From Ursus arctos (lineage: Eukaryota > Chordata > Mammalia > Carnivora > Ursidae): a stretch of 64,000 nt of DNA. Below the pieces are notes generated by a model that was not told where the DNA came from, made no database searches, and saw only the letters and a program-made list of their open reading frames with translations. A program made the position numbers and the translations under genes. The stretch is from NCBI RefSeq assembly GCF_023065955.2, contig NW_026622985.1, positions 73,149,931 to 73,213,930 on the forward strand, in the 5' to 3' direction. The stretch's first letter is position 1. Every line of letters begins with the position of its first letter. Positions 1 through 11,400 of the stretch are shown here, in pieces.

Positions 1-375
1 TAAATTAATTTCATTAATTAAGCTATATAACTAATATAATTAAGTTTAATTGGTTAATCTTGCTAAACTTGTTAACTACCATAGTCCTTAGGGGAGTGAA
101 GCTTAGTTGCCTGTTTGAAAATCCATTCTTCCTTCTCCTTTACCTTATTCACAATGGCCTTGCACCCAGCTAAAGAACACATTCCACAGATTCCCTTGTA
201 GCTGTGTTTTGAGAAACAAAAGTTAGGCAACATCTAAGAAGTCTTTTTAAAGAGAGAGAGAATGTGCTTCTTGTTATTCTTTTCCTGCTGCTCTGAAGGT
301 AGACCAGATGCCTCCAGCTCAAGCTGCCATTGAGAATCATATACTATACTCTAAGAATTTCATTTTATTTGTAAT
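1..375. other. AT-rich non-coding sequence, no feature
   Basis: No open frame, RNA gene or recognisable repeat is visible. A short GA-rich tract lies near position 252. Confidence 0.6.
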
Positions 376-545
376 AGTAATCATGGCTAACATTTATTGA
401 ATATTTGTTATCTTCATTTAACAGGCAAAAAAACAAGGCTTGGCAAGGTTAAGTGTCTTGAGAATGTTCACAGTTACTGAGACGTAGACCTGAGATGCAA
501 ACCTAGGGCTCCCTGACTTGAAAGCTTAGATTCTCAACCCCTGTG
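376..545 (-). repeat. MIR SINE fragment (antisense)
   Basis: The plus strand reads as the reverse complement of the MIR core: 'ggctaacatttattgaat', then a damaged 'ggttaagtgtcttgagaatg' (the usual 'aagtaacttgccc' core), then a 'gatgcaaacctagggctccctg' type motif near 495. MIRs are old tRNA-derived mammalian SINEs. This copy is diverged and has internal loss between the 5' motif and the core. The order of three MIR motifs supports the call. Confidence 0.6.
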
Positions 546-689
546 GTGTAGGGCTTTTGACATAAAGGGTTTATATTTTATTTAAGGATTGGTTTAAAAA
601 AACATAATTACCCTTTCTTACTGACACTATCAGAGACTTTAAGAAGAATGTAGTGTTGGTACCAGGTCTTGAAAGGTGTGTGGCTTTCA

Positions 690-1830
690 ACAAAGAGAGT
701 GTTGAGGACAGAAACACAAGAAAAGGAAACATGATGATTTAGAATTTGTGCTATTGTGTTTGAGATGCCAGAATGACAACCAAGAGGAAATACTCAACAG
801 GCAATTGGAACACAAGTCTGGATCCTTCAGCTTTTTTTTTTTTTTTAAAGATTTTATTTATTTATTCGACAGAGATAGAGACAGCCAGCGAGAGAGGGAA
901 CACAAGCAGGGGGAGTGGGAGAGGAAGAAGCAGGCTCATGGCGGAAGAGCCTGATGTGGGGCTCGATCCCACAACGCCAGGATCACGCCCTGAGCCGAAG
1001 GCAGATGCTTAACCGCTGTGCCACCCAGGCGCCCCTCCTTTAGCATTTTAAAAAGTCAGAACTAGACATAGAGATTTCCGAGTTACTTGCATGTAAGTGA
1101 TAGGTAAAACAATAGAAATATCTGAGATTATCTGAAAAGAGAAATAGGAAGATAAAAAATAAGACTGGTGAAGGATTCCTGAAAATATTTGCCTTTAGAA
1201 AGAGAAGGAAGTAAAGAATGTAGCAGTGGCAACTGAGAGGATTCATCCCAGTGAGAAAGAATCAGGAGCCTGATGTGTCAAAGCAAGCAAGGGTTAGAAA
1301 TCAAAGAAAGAAACAGTAATAGAAAATGTTACAGATCCATTCAATAGGGCAAGGATCCGGAAATTGAAAACTTGAAAGGGACTGGTAACCCTGAAGAAAA
1401 CAATTTCAGGCAACTAACATAATGAAAGACTGGCTGTGTCAGATTAATAAGTAAATATAAGATGAAGAATTAGACACACCAAGTATAGAATATTGTTTCT
1501 AGAAGTTTGACAAGAGAGGGGAGAATGGATATGTGCAGGTACCTGAGTGGGAAGAACCAGAGAAGATTCTTCTGTTGTTATTTTGCTTTGCTTTGTAAAA
1601 TTTAGCATGGAAGAATTTGAGTATGTGATGGCGGAAGAGAAAAAATTAGGCAAAAAAAAAAAAAAGGAATGTTAAGATAAAGACAAATAAGAGATTCATG
1701 AGAAGCAAGATCCTAGGAGACACAGGCACAGAAAACCTCAGTAAACATGGACAGAGGTGAATTTTAGGAATGAGGAGGAAATCCTGCCTTGGAGACAGGA
1801 AGTGAGGGCAAGGCAGGTGAGCATGGAGGA
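690..1830 (-). repeat. Ancient LINE2-like ORF relic, antisense, split by a SINE
   Basis: Purine-rich text such as 'caacaggcaattggaacaca' and, after the SINE, 'gcaaggatccggaaattgaa' follows the order expected for the reverse complement of the LINE2 reverse-transcriptase region. The same region is present in sense at 52870-54010. The copy is strongly decayed, with no long frame, and is interrupted at 832-1035 by a much younger SINE. Edges are approximate. Another old repeat read in this orientation is possible. Confidence 0.42.
832..1035 (-). mobile_element. Can-SINE, full length, young subfamily
   Basis: A poly-T start (reverse of the A tail) is followed by 'gattttatttatttattcga', the CT-rich region as GA-rich text, and a tRNA-derived head ending 'ccacccaggcgcccc'. 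Flanks 'tccttcagc' (823-831) and 'tcctttagc' (1036-1044) are a 9-bp target duplication with one mismatch. It is nearly identical to the copies at 6595 and 30611, so these belong to one young subfamily. Can-SINEs carry an internal Pol III promoter and are mobilised by L1. Confidence 0.95.
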
Positions 1831-3289
1831 CACACTGATGTGACTGTCATAAATCTATTTCATATTGAGTAGTTTTTGTGACTGTCACCTACTCCTTCGT
1901 TTCTTCTTCTAGATTTACAAAGGGATTTAAAAATACAGCTAACCCAATACTTCAGGGTGGTGGATAGGTGTCTCTTGTCTTCTATTCTTGATGCCTCCCA
2001 TTGTGGAGTTATTTTCCATAATTATATAAAGGCTTTCGTTTACTTTCTATTATGCAGATATGGAATCTATTTCATTACACAGATAAGAAGAGAAATATCC
2101 ATTTCCAAAAAGCAACAAATTTCTCATATGGAATGTATTTCAACATACATTGAAATACATTTTAACAAATACATTTTTCCCTAAGATTAAAAAGGTTGTT
2201 TGCAACATTTCCACTTAAACTTGCTTATTATACCTTTTAATACTTTTTCTACTCTGCTTTTATTTTGGCTAATTGTTTTTTATGTAACATATCAAATATG
2301 TAATACAAAGTTCTTGCAGAACCTCCAGCTGAGAGATGGAATCTAGCATTTATGGGGCCCCTCATTTTAGTTTAAAAACTTATCAGGGTTTTACTGTTGA
2401 ACAAGAAAAGCTATCAAAATGAGAGCTTTATACCATTGTGGTTTTTTTTCCTTTGTAATAAAATAAGTTAAATACACACATGTACACACACTATTTCTAA
2501 GATCCAGGTTTATATGCATTATATCTATACATAGATGTACACATTACATGTATATTTATATATGTAAATATTGTATATTTATATATAACTATATTTTGTA
2601 TAAATATATATGTGTTTTTATGCATGTAAGAACAAATTAAAACAAATTAAAAAATAAGTTTTATTAGCATTTTAATAACATCGTAAAAACTTCTAATTTG
2701 TTAATGTTTTCATTTTTAGTTTTGGATGAATTAGAATATGATCTTTTATTTAACATAATACTTATAACCATTAACATTTTGTTACAATAACTGATATGGT
2801 TAATATTATATTAATGATGAAATGACTGAGCTGGTATTTTAGAATTATTTCTTTGACTTAGAAAATTCTCATCTAAATATCAGATCTTGAAATGCCTAGA
2901 GTTCATTATCCTAGAGTAAAAAAATCTCTATTGTCCCCTCAATGCCAAGAAGGACTCGACTCCATGGCAACATGAAATATCAAAGTGTAGGAATGGATAT
3001 ACAGTGCCTGCCCAGGAAGCAGGACAAAGACATGACCATAGCTTTTCACAAAGCACAAAAGAGGAGAACAGTAGTCCTTGATTTGCTCAGACAAAAGATT
3101 GACCTTGAAGTGTTTCACAGAAGTCCTGCCTCTACTGGATTCTCTATGGATAAAACCATGCACTATATATGTGGAAGGCACTAGAGAATTTTTTGTATGA
3201 AACGGGAAATATAAAAAAGAAAATTCATAACAATTGCCACCTCATCCAAGAAGCTACTTTAACCATTCTTTCTAAAAGAGTAACTTGCA
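1831..3289. other. AT-rich single-copy non-coding stretch
   Basis: No repeat family or gene is recognised. Between about 2500 and 2640 the sequence is an imperfect TA/TG-rich low-complexity tract ('tatatttatatatgtaaata'). At 2942-3184 overlapping 80-codon frames exist on both strands, but neither resembles a protein I know. Confidence 0.55.
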
Positions 3290-3500
3290 AACCTTTTACA
3301 ATGTTTTCTTATTTTTCCTAGCATTTGTTAATACCACACTTACTTTTTTTGTTTTTGTATTTTTTATCTCCTTTCTCTAGAAAGTAAGCTATGTGAGAGA
3401 ACGGAGCTTGTTGGCATTCACTGCTGTATTACCAGCACCTAATGTACATATGTGTTCAATATATAATTTTAAATGCATAAATGAATGAATGTACAGATCT
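3290..3500 (+). repeat. LINE2 3' end
   Basis: The text 'agaaagtaagctatgtgaga', then 'tgctgtattaccagcaccta', then 'gttcaatatataattt' and a terminal 'aaatgaatgaatg' follow the motif order of the LINE2 3' UTR and its TGAA-type tail. This is a decayed, truncated, non-coding relic. Confidence 0.65.
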
Positions 3501-3902
3501 AAACTATTAGAGCTCATTCACTCAAGAATTAATGTATTTTTTAAAGATTAAAGTATAGTTGACATACAATGTCATATTAATTTCAGGTGTCCAGCATAAT
3601 TCAACAATACGTTACTCAGTGTTCACCATGGTAAATATAGTTACCACCTGTCACCGTATGACATTTTTACAATATTGACTATATTCCATTTTCATCTCTT
3701 TGGCTTATTTACTTTATAACCGGACCTTTTAATTCCCTTCACCCATATTTCACCCATTGTCCTTCCCCTCTGGCAACTACTAGTTTGTTTTCTGTATTTA
3801 TGAGTCTGTTTCTGTTTTTTTGCTTGCTTGTCTGTTTTTAATTCCACATATGTGTGAATCACACAGTATTTGTCTCTCTCTATCCGACTTATTTCACTTA
3901 GC

Positions 3903-3946
3903 ATAATATCCTCTAAGCATAATATCCTCTAAATAATATCCTCTAA
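3903..3946. repeat. Three tandem copies of a 14-bp unit inside L1
   Basis: 'ataatatcctctaa' occurs at 3903-3916, 3919-3932 (after a 2-bp 'gc' spacer) and 3933-3946. Other L1 copies normally have one such unit here, so this is a local duplication after insertion. Confidence 0.9.
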
Positions 3947-4101
3947 GTCCATCCATGTTGCTGTAAATGTCCCGATGTCATTCTCTTTTATGGCTGAGTA
4001 ATATTCCATTGCATAGATATGCTACACATACATCCTTATCCATTCATCTATCACTGGACACTTAGGTTGATTCCATATCTTGGCTATAGTAAATAATGCT
4101 G

Positions 4102-4264
4102 TGGGGCGCCTGGGTGGCTCAGTGGGTTACGTGCCTGCCTTTTGTTCAGGTCATAATCCCAGGGTGGGGCTCCCTGCTCAGTGGGGAGTCTGCTGCTTCT
4201 TCCGCCCCTCCCCCTTGCTTGTGCGCTCTTTTTCTCTCTCCAATAAATAAATAAATCTTAAAAA
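4102..4264 (+). mobile_element. Can-SINE inserted in an L1 relic
   Basis: The head 'ggggcgcctgggtggctcag' is followed by a shortened body and the tail 'aataaataaataaatctt'. The host L1 text 'aataatgctg' appears on both sides (4092-4101 and 4265-4274) as a perfect 10-bp target duplication, and the L1 resumes in register after it. The SINE is therefore younger than the L1. The CT-rich part is shorter than usual. Confidence 0.95.
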
Positions 4265-4320
4265 AATAATGCTGCAATAAACATAAGGGTGCATATATCC
4301 TTTCAAATTAGTTTTAGTGG

Positions 4321-4644
4321 TTGGGAGAAATGCTGAATGAGGAATAGCATAGAAATTTTGGAAACCAAGAGCAAACAGAGGAGTGGTAGTTGACTTAGCA
4401 GAGCAGAAAATAATGAAATTTAGTCCTGCAGGGTGTGGAAGCAAAGAGGACGTAAGGTAATAAATGCTGTAGAACTCCAGAAACCCTTGGAATTGCAGGG
4501 AACAAATTTTTCTGAAGTTAGAGGGGGAAGGTAAGGGAGATTCATAGAAAGTGAAGATAGGGAGCAGTTAGCCAGCTAACCAGGATATGAGGAAAGGGCC
4601 AGAGTTTGCTTTCTACAAACGTTGAATAAGAAAAACTGTATGTA
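4321..4644. other. Non-coding, no feature recognised
   Basis: Single-copy purine-rich sequence with no gene or repeat that I recognise. Confidence 0.5.
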
Positions 4645-4745
4645 GGGGCGCCTGACTGGTAGAGTTGGTAGAGCATGTGACTCTTAATCTCAGGGTTGTG
4701 AGTTCAAGCCCACAATGGGTGTGGAACCTACTGAAAAAAATAAAA
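4645..4745 (+). mobile_element. Short tRNA-Lys-type SINE
   Basis: The head 'ggggcgcctgactggtagag' continues into a tRNA-like 'gagcatgtgactcttaatct' and a B-box-like 'gtgagttcaagccc', then an A-rich end. It lacks the CT-rich region of full Can-SINEs. Similar short copies lie at 17391, 40901, 44390 and 63662. Imperfect flanking matches ('agaaaaactgta' and 'agaaaactcgta') may be a worn target duplication. It is not a functional tRNA because the fold is degraded. Confidence 0.82.
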
Positions 4746-6580
4746 TAGAAAACTCGTACGTTGATTCATGAATTCTGGGTGTAGGTAGTGTATCAAAATT
4801 CAAATAAAAAGAATGAGTGAAAATGTCCATGCTGAGTGGTGAGAAATCCCAGGCTTCTTTCTCTGTCTGGACCACTTATTTATTGTCCTTTTCTTGGTTT
4901 AGGTAGCTCACCAATTATCTGAGTCAGTTATAATAATTGAGACAATGCAAGGAGAATTTGTAAAATACTACTACCTACCAATGCTGTCCTTTTAAGCATA
5001 TATATAATAAGCCCAAAATATATGGGACAAGAACTTGAGGAATGCTAGACATTAAAAAAGAAAATCAATGTTAACTTTCAATTCCAATTTAAATGAATTG
5101 AACTATTAAAAAATCAGAGCTACAAAGGAAACATGCTGCCACGGAACAATTTCAGTGTTCTTGACTGACATAAGCAAATTGAAACTATAAGAAGGATCAA
5201 GGCTGCAAATGGCTTTGAAAGCCATAAATTGTAAAATCAATATGCTAAGCTACTGGAAGCCAATGTGAAAAGCACAGTACAGGAGCACTCCAGTGATCCA
5301 GTCTGGCTCGCACCAATGCCTGGCATCATGATTCTATAAATTAAATTTCAACAGGTTTGGCTTTCTCGCCAAATAGGCTTACAGCTTTTACTAGAAAAAA
5401 AGACATGTTCTTTAAGTAAAGGGGGGAGGGGGAGAAAGGTGCCCTTAATATGAGAGCAAGCAACAGTTTAGCTTTCAATATCAGAAACAGCTTAATCACT
5501 CTTCTGAGTACAATTAAGCACCAAAGTCCAAGGTAGAGGAAAATGAACACTATTTAAAATATCGGGAAAAATGAAGGACGGGGAAGTGATGAGGCAGAAT
5601 ACAGAAGAGAGAAAAAGGAATGTCATCAACTATCTCCAATGTCACCAAATTTCACAGAACCGAGACAAGAGGACCAATTGCAATGCCCTGTGCGGTCTCC
5701 CCAAACCCTCCTTTTCCTTGGAGTTGTGGAGAAAGACTATATTTGGACAGCATCACTGTCACTTCTTGGAAGGGCCTGGTAAATAAATACTGTAACCACA
5801 CCTCACCTCAAGTGCCTAACCTTCACCTTACGTAAGATTATTTCAGATAATATGGAAAGAATCTGAAGATTTTACACAAGAAGTAAAAAAGAGGTTGGAA
5901 ATGATTGATTTTGGCAACACCCATGCAAAAGATATGCAATTAAAAAGGGTGTGTGTGTCAGGAAAGTAGTACCAGTGGCCTTATTGTCTTAGAAGTATTA
6001 AGAGCAAATTTTATCATTTAAATTTTGTAAAAGCTTATATTATTTAAAAATTAATGTTTGTTAATGTAAAATAATTTTTTATTTGGAAAAAATGTTACCC
6101 TCATTCTTTTTATTTATTTCATATTTATTCATGAATTTTGTATCATCTTTTATGAATTGCATTTTGGTCCCTTTTTGTATATTTGCAAAAAAAAAGCAAA
6201 TTTTTAAAAACCTTATTATCCTTTAAACAGGAGTAATATACATGGGAAAACCAGTATAATCAATTATGACTTATTTTGAGTATCTAGTATGCTAATAAAA
6301 CCCACAATATATTTTCCAGACTTAAAAAAAATAAACACATATTTAATAAGCTACTGTAAATAATCTGTTTGATTTTCCCCTACCATTTGAAAGTATAGAA
6401 TATTAGATCATTCAGATAAATTGACAATTATGGCTAAATGTTAACAAGTATCCTGATTAAAATTACCACTTTGCTAGAAATAAATTCAATCTTTCTCCAT
6501 ATATATTCAGATTCTGTATATTAAACACAGGCCAAAATAATCCTATTTTCCAGCTAGAATAGTTTATATTTGTGCGTCTA
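4746..6580. other. Single-copy AT-rich non-coding stretch
   Basis: No gene or confident repeat is seen. Overlapping 71-codon plus-strand frames at 5571-5835 resemble nothing known to me. A 'ggctttgaaagccataaatt' segment near 5210 could belong to an old interspersed repeat, but I cannot place it. Confidence 0.5.
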
Positions 6581-6594
6581 AAACATTTAGCATA

Positions 6595-6796
6595 GGGGCG
6601 CCTGGGTGGCACAGCAGTTAAGCGTCTGCCTTCGGCTCAGGGCGTGATCCCGGCGTTCTGGGATCGAGCCCCACATCAGGCTCTTCCGCCATGAGCCTGC
6701 TTCTTCCTCTCCCACTCCCCCTGCTTGTGTTCCCTCTCTCGCTGGCTGTCTCTATCTCTGTTGAATAAATAAATAAAATCTTTAAAAAAAAAAAAA
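6595..6796 (+). mobile_element. Can-SINE, full length, perfect TSD
   Basis: All parts are present: the tRNA-derived head ('cgcctgggtggcacagcagt'), 'gggatcgagccccacatcag', the CT-rich region and an 'aataaataaataaaatcttt' tail with about 16 A. The 14-bp duplication 'aaacatttagcata' flanks it exactly (6581-6594 and 6797-6810). The perfect duplication and long pure A run point to a recent insertion. It is the best reference copy for the young subfamily here. Confidence 0.97.
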
Positions 6797-6810
6797 AAAC
6801 ATTTAGCATA

Positions 6811-9336
6811 AATAGGAATTAATTCATACGTAATACAAATGACCAATGTATCTATAGATCGTTCTGTTATTATTATAACTCCATAAGTTAGTTCTGTTCA
6901 GTTGATATATGAATGAGTCAGATATGGATTTAAACTTTATATATATGTTACTTTATAGATAATAAAATATATATTATATAATATAATATATATAAAATAA
7001 TTAATATGTAATAAACTTTATATATGTTAATATGTACATAATATACAAATTAAAGATTAATAACTTTAATAGAAAGTTCATTCTATCATTTGACTAGTGA
7101 ATTTCTTTTTTTTTCCTTTTGAAAGATAAGCATCCATTCAATTGATGCAGTTTTGCAGCTTAAGCGACAAACCTCCAACTGAAATAAAACAGACTTCATA
7201 ATATTCTCTAAATAATTTTCACAGAAATTCCACATCCATTACAAAGATCTCCCTCTCTCCCTGATGGGTTGTCCTGCTTGCTGACAGAAGCATATCTTGG
7301 CAAGTTTTTTTCCGTGTTGCATTTACAGTGATTCCAACAGAGATGAAAATGCTTTCATTTCAGTTGGAATTATTCACGTAATCACACCCTTTTCCAGAAG
7401 CAGTGTTGATCTTGAAAAGTGGTATTTAATGTAGTTAGAGAAAGCACTGGGCTTCATGTCCCATCCCATGGGGACATAGAAAGACTCGCTCAGATCTGAC
7501 GTAGTAAGTATTGTGGATCCTGTAAATTTAAGAAATTAATGAAGATTACCTAAATTTCTATTACAAGTGCTCTACAATAATGTACAGAAATATGGAGGCC
7601 ATCTGGAAGCATTTCAGAGGATAACTCAGTCTAACACCCATCCCTGTGGGTGGGTCGGCCAGATGAGCAAAAAGAAAAGGGAGAACCAGGAAGGTCATCC
7701 TGTCACTCTAAACCAAGAAGCACTTTTATTAAACTAGGCTTCAAATTTAGGCTTTGCCAGGGTGACTTGGAAGCCTAAACCCTGGGGGTAGATGCCAGAG
7801 TGACTGTGTCTCCACAGCTCACTTGGGCGGAGGGTGATCTGGCCTGAAGCATATTACTTACAAGAATCAGAGATTTCGGTAATACTCCAGTGTCTACAGC
7901 TTAATTTTCCCTCAAATCTCACTGATAATTATTTAGCTTTTCTCTCATTGAATGTAAGAAACAGACACAGTAGTATCACTATACTGTCATTGTGTCCTAT
8001 TGGATTATAGTAGTCGCTCTCATAGAGACTTCCACTCATCATAACTTTGTGATCTAGGTAGTTATTAGACTCAGTCCTAGCTATTATTTTCTATGATTTG
8101 TTAATAAAAAGCATATCATGATTTTAGATTTTAATAAATTCATAACTGGAGTATTCATGGTTTTTATTTTAACCGTGTACATTTTATTTAATGCATGTAG
8201 AAATCTATGCAGAAAAGGAATCCATAGATTTCACCAAAATACCAAAGGAGCACATGGTGCATAAATGGTGCAGATGCTCAGAATGCAGACCACAGGTCAA
8301 GCAGCGGCATCGTATCACAAGTCTAGGATGTACCGTGATTTTTATGCCATGCCTATGTGGCTCTTGTCTACACTCTAAGCACTCCCCGGGGGATTGCAAA
8401 AATGCTAAATAGTCGCACAGGGTTTTGGAGTGATTGGATAAAAGAATTATTTGCTAAAAAGATATGGATAGCTCAGGAAATAATATTCCTCTTCATAATC
8501 AGCATTAGTCATCACCATCTGGTGTAAAATTTCTACTTAAGCAAGTAAATCTGTCCTCTCTTTGCTGAAGTTATACTGAAACCCAGAGGATGACTGGGCA
8601 GAGTAACCTGCCCAGTAGAGCCACACTCAAAGCCGCAATGAGGGACTTAGTGAATGCTTAATGAATGCTAAAGACCAAATAACTAAACAACCTCTACTGG
8701 GCTTTCGCACTGATGAGACATAGGAAAGAAAACCTGCCCTTCGTACTTCTAATACGGGAGTGATCAAGTACCTCCCAACACTCAAAAATAAGAGGACATT
8801 TTTTATGACACAGCTTTATCACAATTAGATTCTGAATCATGTTTAAGAAACATAAACATGCACAAAGTGTTGAGTTCACTGGGTTGAAGATACCACAAAG
8901 GAGAAAGAAAATTTTCTTATTGGGTAAGGCCGTGGTCCCTGAAATATATGTGTATCAATTAATTATGAGACAAGTAGTTGCTGGGTGCCCACCATGGGTG
9001 AGGTGCTGTGTCATTCCTACAGCAACAGAACAGATATATGATTAGACATCCTAGAATCATAAAGAAGGGCTTTCTAGTATTTTAGAAAGGCTTTCCTTCC
9101 TTGAAGAAATAACATACATGGGTATCCTATCAGTCATGGCTGAAGGTAACTATTTTTCAAGTTTCTTGGAACTATGGTAAAAAGATTTACCCAAGACAGG
9201 TGGGAATAATAGTCTAGATTCCTAGGGTATAACAGCAAGTTCTGTGAAGATTCACAGGAAATAGGCATGTCTAAAGTGTTAATGACATGGGAATAATACC
9301 AATCTTAGCAAAACATGTGGATTTATTTTAAGTACT
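6811..9336. other. Single-copy non-coding stretch with one AT-rich tract
   Basis: Positions 6930-7065 are nearly pure A/T with imperfect (TA)n runs. Positions about 7100-7560 are complex, non-repetitive sequence. A 73-codon plus-strand frame at 8191-8412 has six cysteines but no recognisable domain, and is overlapped by an antisense frame. I find no gene. Confidence 0.5.
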
Positions 9337-9354
9337 AAAATCACATTATTTTTA

Positions 9355-9548
9355 GGGCACCTGGGTAGCACAGTTGTTAAGCATCTGCCTTCAGCTCAGG
9401 GTGTGATCCCGGCGTTCTGGGATCGAGCCCCACGTCAGGCTCCTCTGCTATGAGCCTGCTTCTTCCTCTCTCACTCCCCCTGCGTGTGTTCCCTCTCTCG
9501 CTGGCTGTCTGTCAAATAAATAAATAAAATCACAAAAAATAAATAAAT
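9355..9548 (+). mobile_element. Can-SINE with duplicated tail junction
   Basis: The head 'gggcacctgggtagcacagt' and 'gggatcgagccccacgtcag' place it near the young subfamily. An 18-bp duplication flanks it (9337-9354 and 9549-9566). At the 3' junction a 21-bp segment (three AAAT units plus 'aaaatcaca') is present twice, at 9514-9534 and 9537-9557, so part of tail plus target was copied again. Confidence 0.93.
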
Positions 9549-9566
9549 AAAATCACATTATTTTTA

Positions 9567-10231
9567 AAAAATGAATTCTCAGAATTCTGCCATCTCTTCA
9601 TTTTCATTTTACTTTTAATTCTCATTTCATGCATTTGAAATTTTAGAAGCAATTAGGGGATATTTGAAAGTGCTACTACCCATTTATGTGATTAGTGCAA
9701 TTATGTAATTAATGTAAATAATTACAGCATGGCAATTACGATTTGTTATCTTTTAATAAAATATCTGTAATGCTGAAAGATTTCATGTAACAGTAGAAAT
9801 TTTAATTTAAATCTTTGGCCATTTAAATCATGTCTAATCAAACTTTTTATTAATAATGCTGTGCAAAATAGCAGTTAAAATTTCATGTTTTCTGATGAAA
9901 AAATGTCTTCTTTATGCCTTGAATAAATTTATTCCAGACATTAGTATTTTCCTGACCACACTATTTCATGGCCATCAATCAAATAAAAATAATTTATTTC
10001 TCTAGATATTGGAACACTTCAGTTCCCATCTCTACTCATTCTTGTGGAATGAGAATTCAGTAAAAAGTAAAAGACACAGGCACACACAAAAAATTATGTA
10101 TTCTCTGTAGTAACTTAAAATCATAACATAATGTGGGATTTATAAATTCTTAAGGTAGGTGGATTTCTTGAAATCACTTCGTAGAGAAGCTTGTGTACCA
10201 TGCCAAAATATGATACCATCTTTCCACTGAA

Positions 10232-10233
<2 letters not shown>
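9567..10233. other. AT-rich non-coding, no feature
   Basis: Single-copy AT-rich sequence with no recognisable gene or repeat. Confidence 0.55.

Positions 10234-10274
<41 letters not shown>
10234..10274. repeat. (TG)n microsatellite
   Basis: About 20 uninterrupted GT units. Such tracts are usually length-polymorphic. The histidine/threonine-rich antisense frame over it is an artefact of the repeat. Confidence 0.98.
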
Positions 10275-10277
<3 letters not shown>

Positions 10278-10559
10278 TGAAACTTCTGTTCCCTTCCTAC
10301 CACCCGGTCCACTTCTCTCATCTCATAAGCTTCTTGTGAACCAATGATTAATACTTTCCTTAATGATTTAAGTAGAAATTTTAGCAAAAGGGACATGTTA
10401 CTATCTGCAAAAGAGGGAACTATCTAATTGAGTCATGATGCTCATGGCTGGAGAGATAACAATAAAGAAGGTATGGCGCTTCCCTTCAAGGCATTTAAAG
10501 TTAAATAGATGGAGACAGACTTCTGAAGAAACAGTGTACAATTTCATAAAAAGTTTTGC

Positions 10560-11400
10560 AAATACAAAAGAAAAAAGCAAATGGCCACATAGAAAATTGA
10601 TAAAGGATATAAATAGGCATTTCCTATTCACAGCAAAACAAACACAAAAACACCAGAAACCAATAAAAAGATTCTCAATGATATCAGTTAATAAGAGAAT
10701 ACAAATTAAGACCATAACAGGATAATATTTCACACCCACTACATTTGCAAAAATTAAGAATTTTAACAAGTCCGAGGATTGGTGAAGATGTGAAACAATG
10801 CAAATTCATATATTGCTCATGGGAATAGAAATTGATACCACCACTTTTAAAATTTTTGCATGTTTGTATCAGGAGATATGATCCAGAGTATCCACAGGAT
10901 TGCGCAGTCCAGAATAGTGTTAAACTGGAAACATCTCAAATATCCAATTGGTAAATAAATCATGATATATTACTACAATGGAATATTAAGTAAGCAGTAA
11001 AAATTACTGACCTACAAGTAATTACATTCAAAATGAATGAGTCACAAAATAGTAAAAATGTAAATAAGTAAAAAGTGCCATTTGACTATATGGAGAATAA
11101 TATCATTTTTTGAAAATGTTAAAATCATAGAACTAAATAATACACTGTTTAGAGAGACATATATGTGGTGTACAAACTATATTTTAAAGCAATAAAATCA
11201 TAAGAAAAAGCTTAGCATGTTTCTTTCGGGGGCAATGGAAGATGTCATGCAGAGGAGAAATCAGGAGCTCCAAGTAGCAGTAATGTCTAGATATTAAGTC
11301 AGTTGATGAGTTTTAATTTGTACATTTTCTCATTTTCCCTATAGTTTTGTATGTGTATAGTTTTATATGCATTACATATGTCCTTTCCTATATATTATGA
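10560..11400 (+). repeat. Old L1M fragment: ORF2 C-terminal end and 3' UTR
   Basis: One frame reads the decayed ORF2 end, including '...KPIKRFSMI...RIQIKTITG'. DNA landmarks follow in L1 order: 'tttgcaaaaattaagaattt', 'attgctcatgggaatag', 'aaactggaaacatctcaaat' and 'caatggaatattaagtaagc'. Many indels and stops break it. The text just upstream (10440-10540) may be a different old repeat. Confidence 0.72.

Larger units (their letters stand above)
3530..4320 (-). repeat. L1 3' end (ORF2 terminus plus 3' UTR), antisense, split by a SINE
   Basis: Read on the plus strand, it starts at the poly-A end ('aaagtatagttgacatacaa') and runs through 'ggcaactactagtttgtttt', 'tatttcacttagcataat' and 'gctgagtaatattccattgc'. 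These are antisense landmarks of the end of L1 ORF2 and its 3' UTR. Homology stops near 4320, so the element is 5'-truncated. It contains a local triplication (3903-3946) and a SINE (4102-4264). The ORF2 part is broken by stops. Confidence 0.87.

Noticed and set aside
748..1012. Two overlapping plus-strand frames of 68 and 79 codons
   Set aside because: Most of both lies in the antisense of a Can-SINE (832-1035). Nearly the same peptide recurs at 6618-6809 and 30519-30784 because the SINE recurs.
2939..3184. 80-codon frames on both strands over the same DNA
   Set aside because: Both-strand openness without family resemblance is expected by chance, and no flanking gene structure is visible.
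4645..4745. tRNA-Lys-like sequence as a tRNA gene
   Set aside because: Head and B box are tRNA-like, but the rest does not close the cloverleaf, and A-rich tails and repeated copies show it is a SINE.
8191..8412. Cysteine-rich 73-codon frame (zinc-binding protein?)
   Set aside because: Cysteine spacing fits no motif that I know, and an antisense frame covers the same DNA. No support for expression.
10121..10396. 91-codon minus-strand frame with His/Thr run
   Set aside because: The run is the translation of the (TG)n tract.
10401..10769. Longest frame of the window, 122 codons, minus strand
   Set aside because: Mostly antisense to an L1M ORF2 remnant; hydrophobic composition comes from T-rich text.
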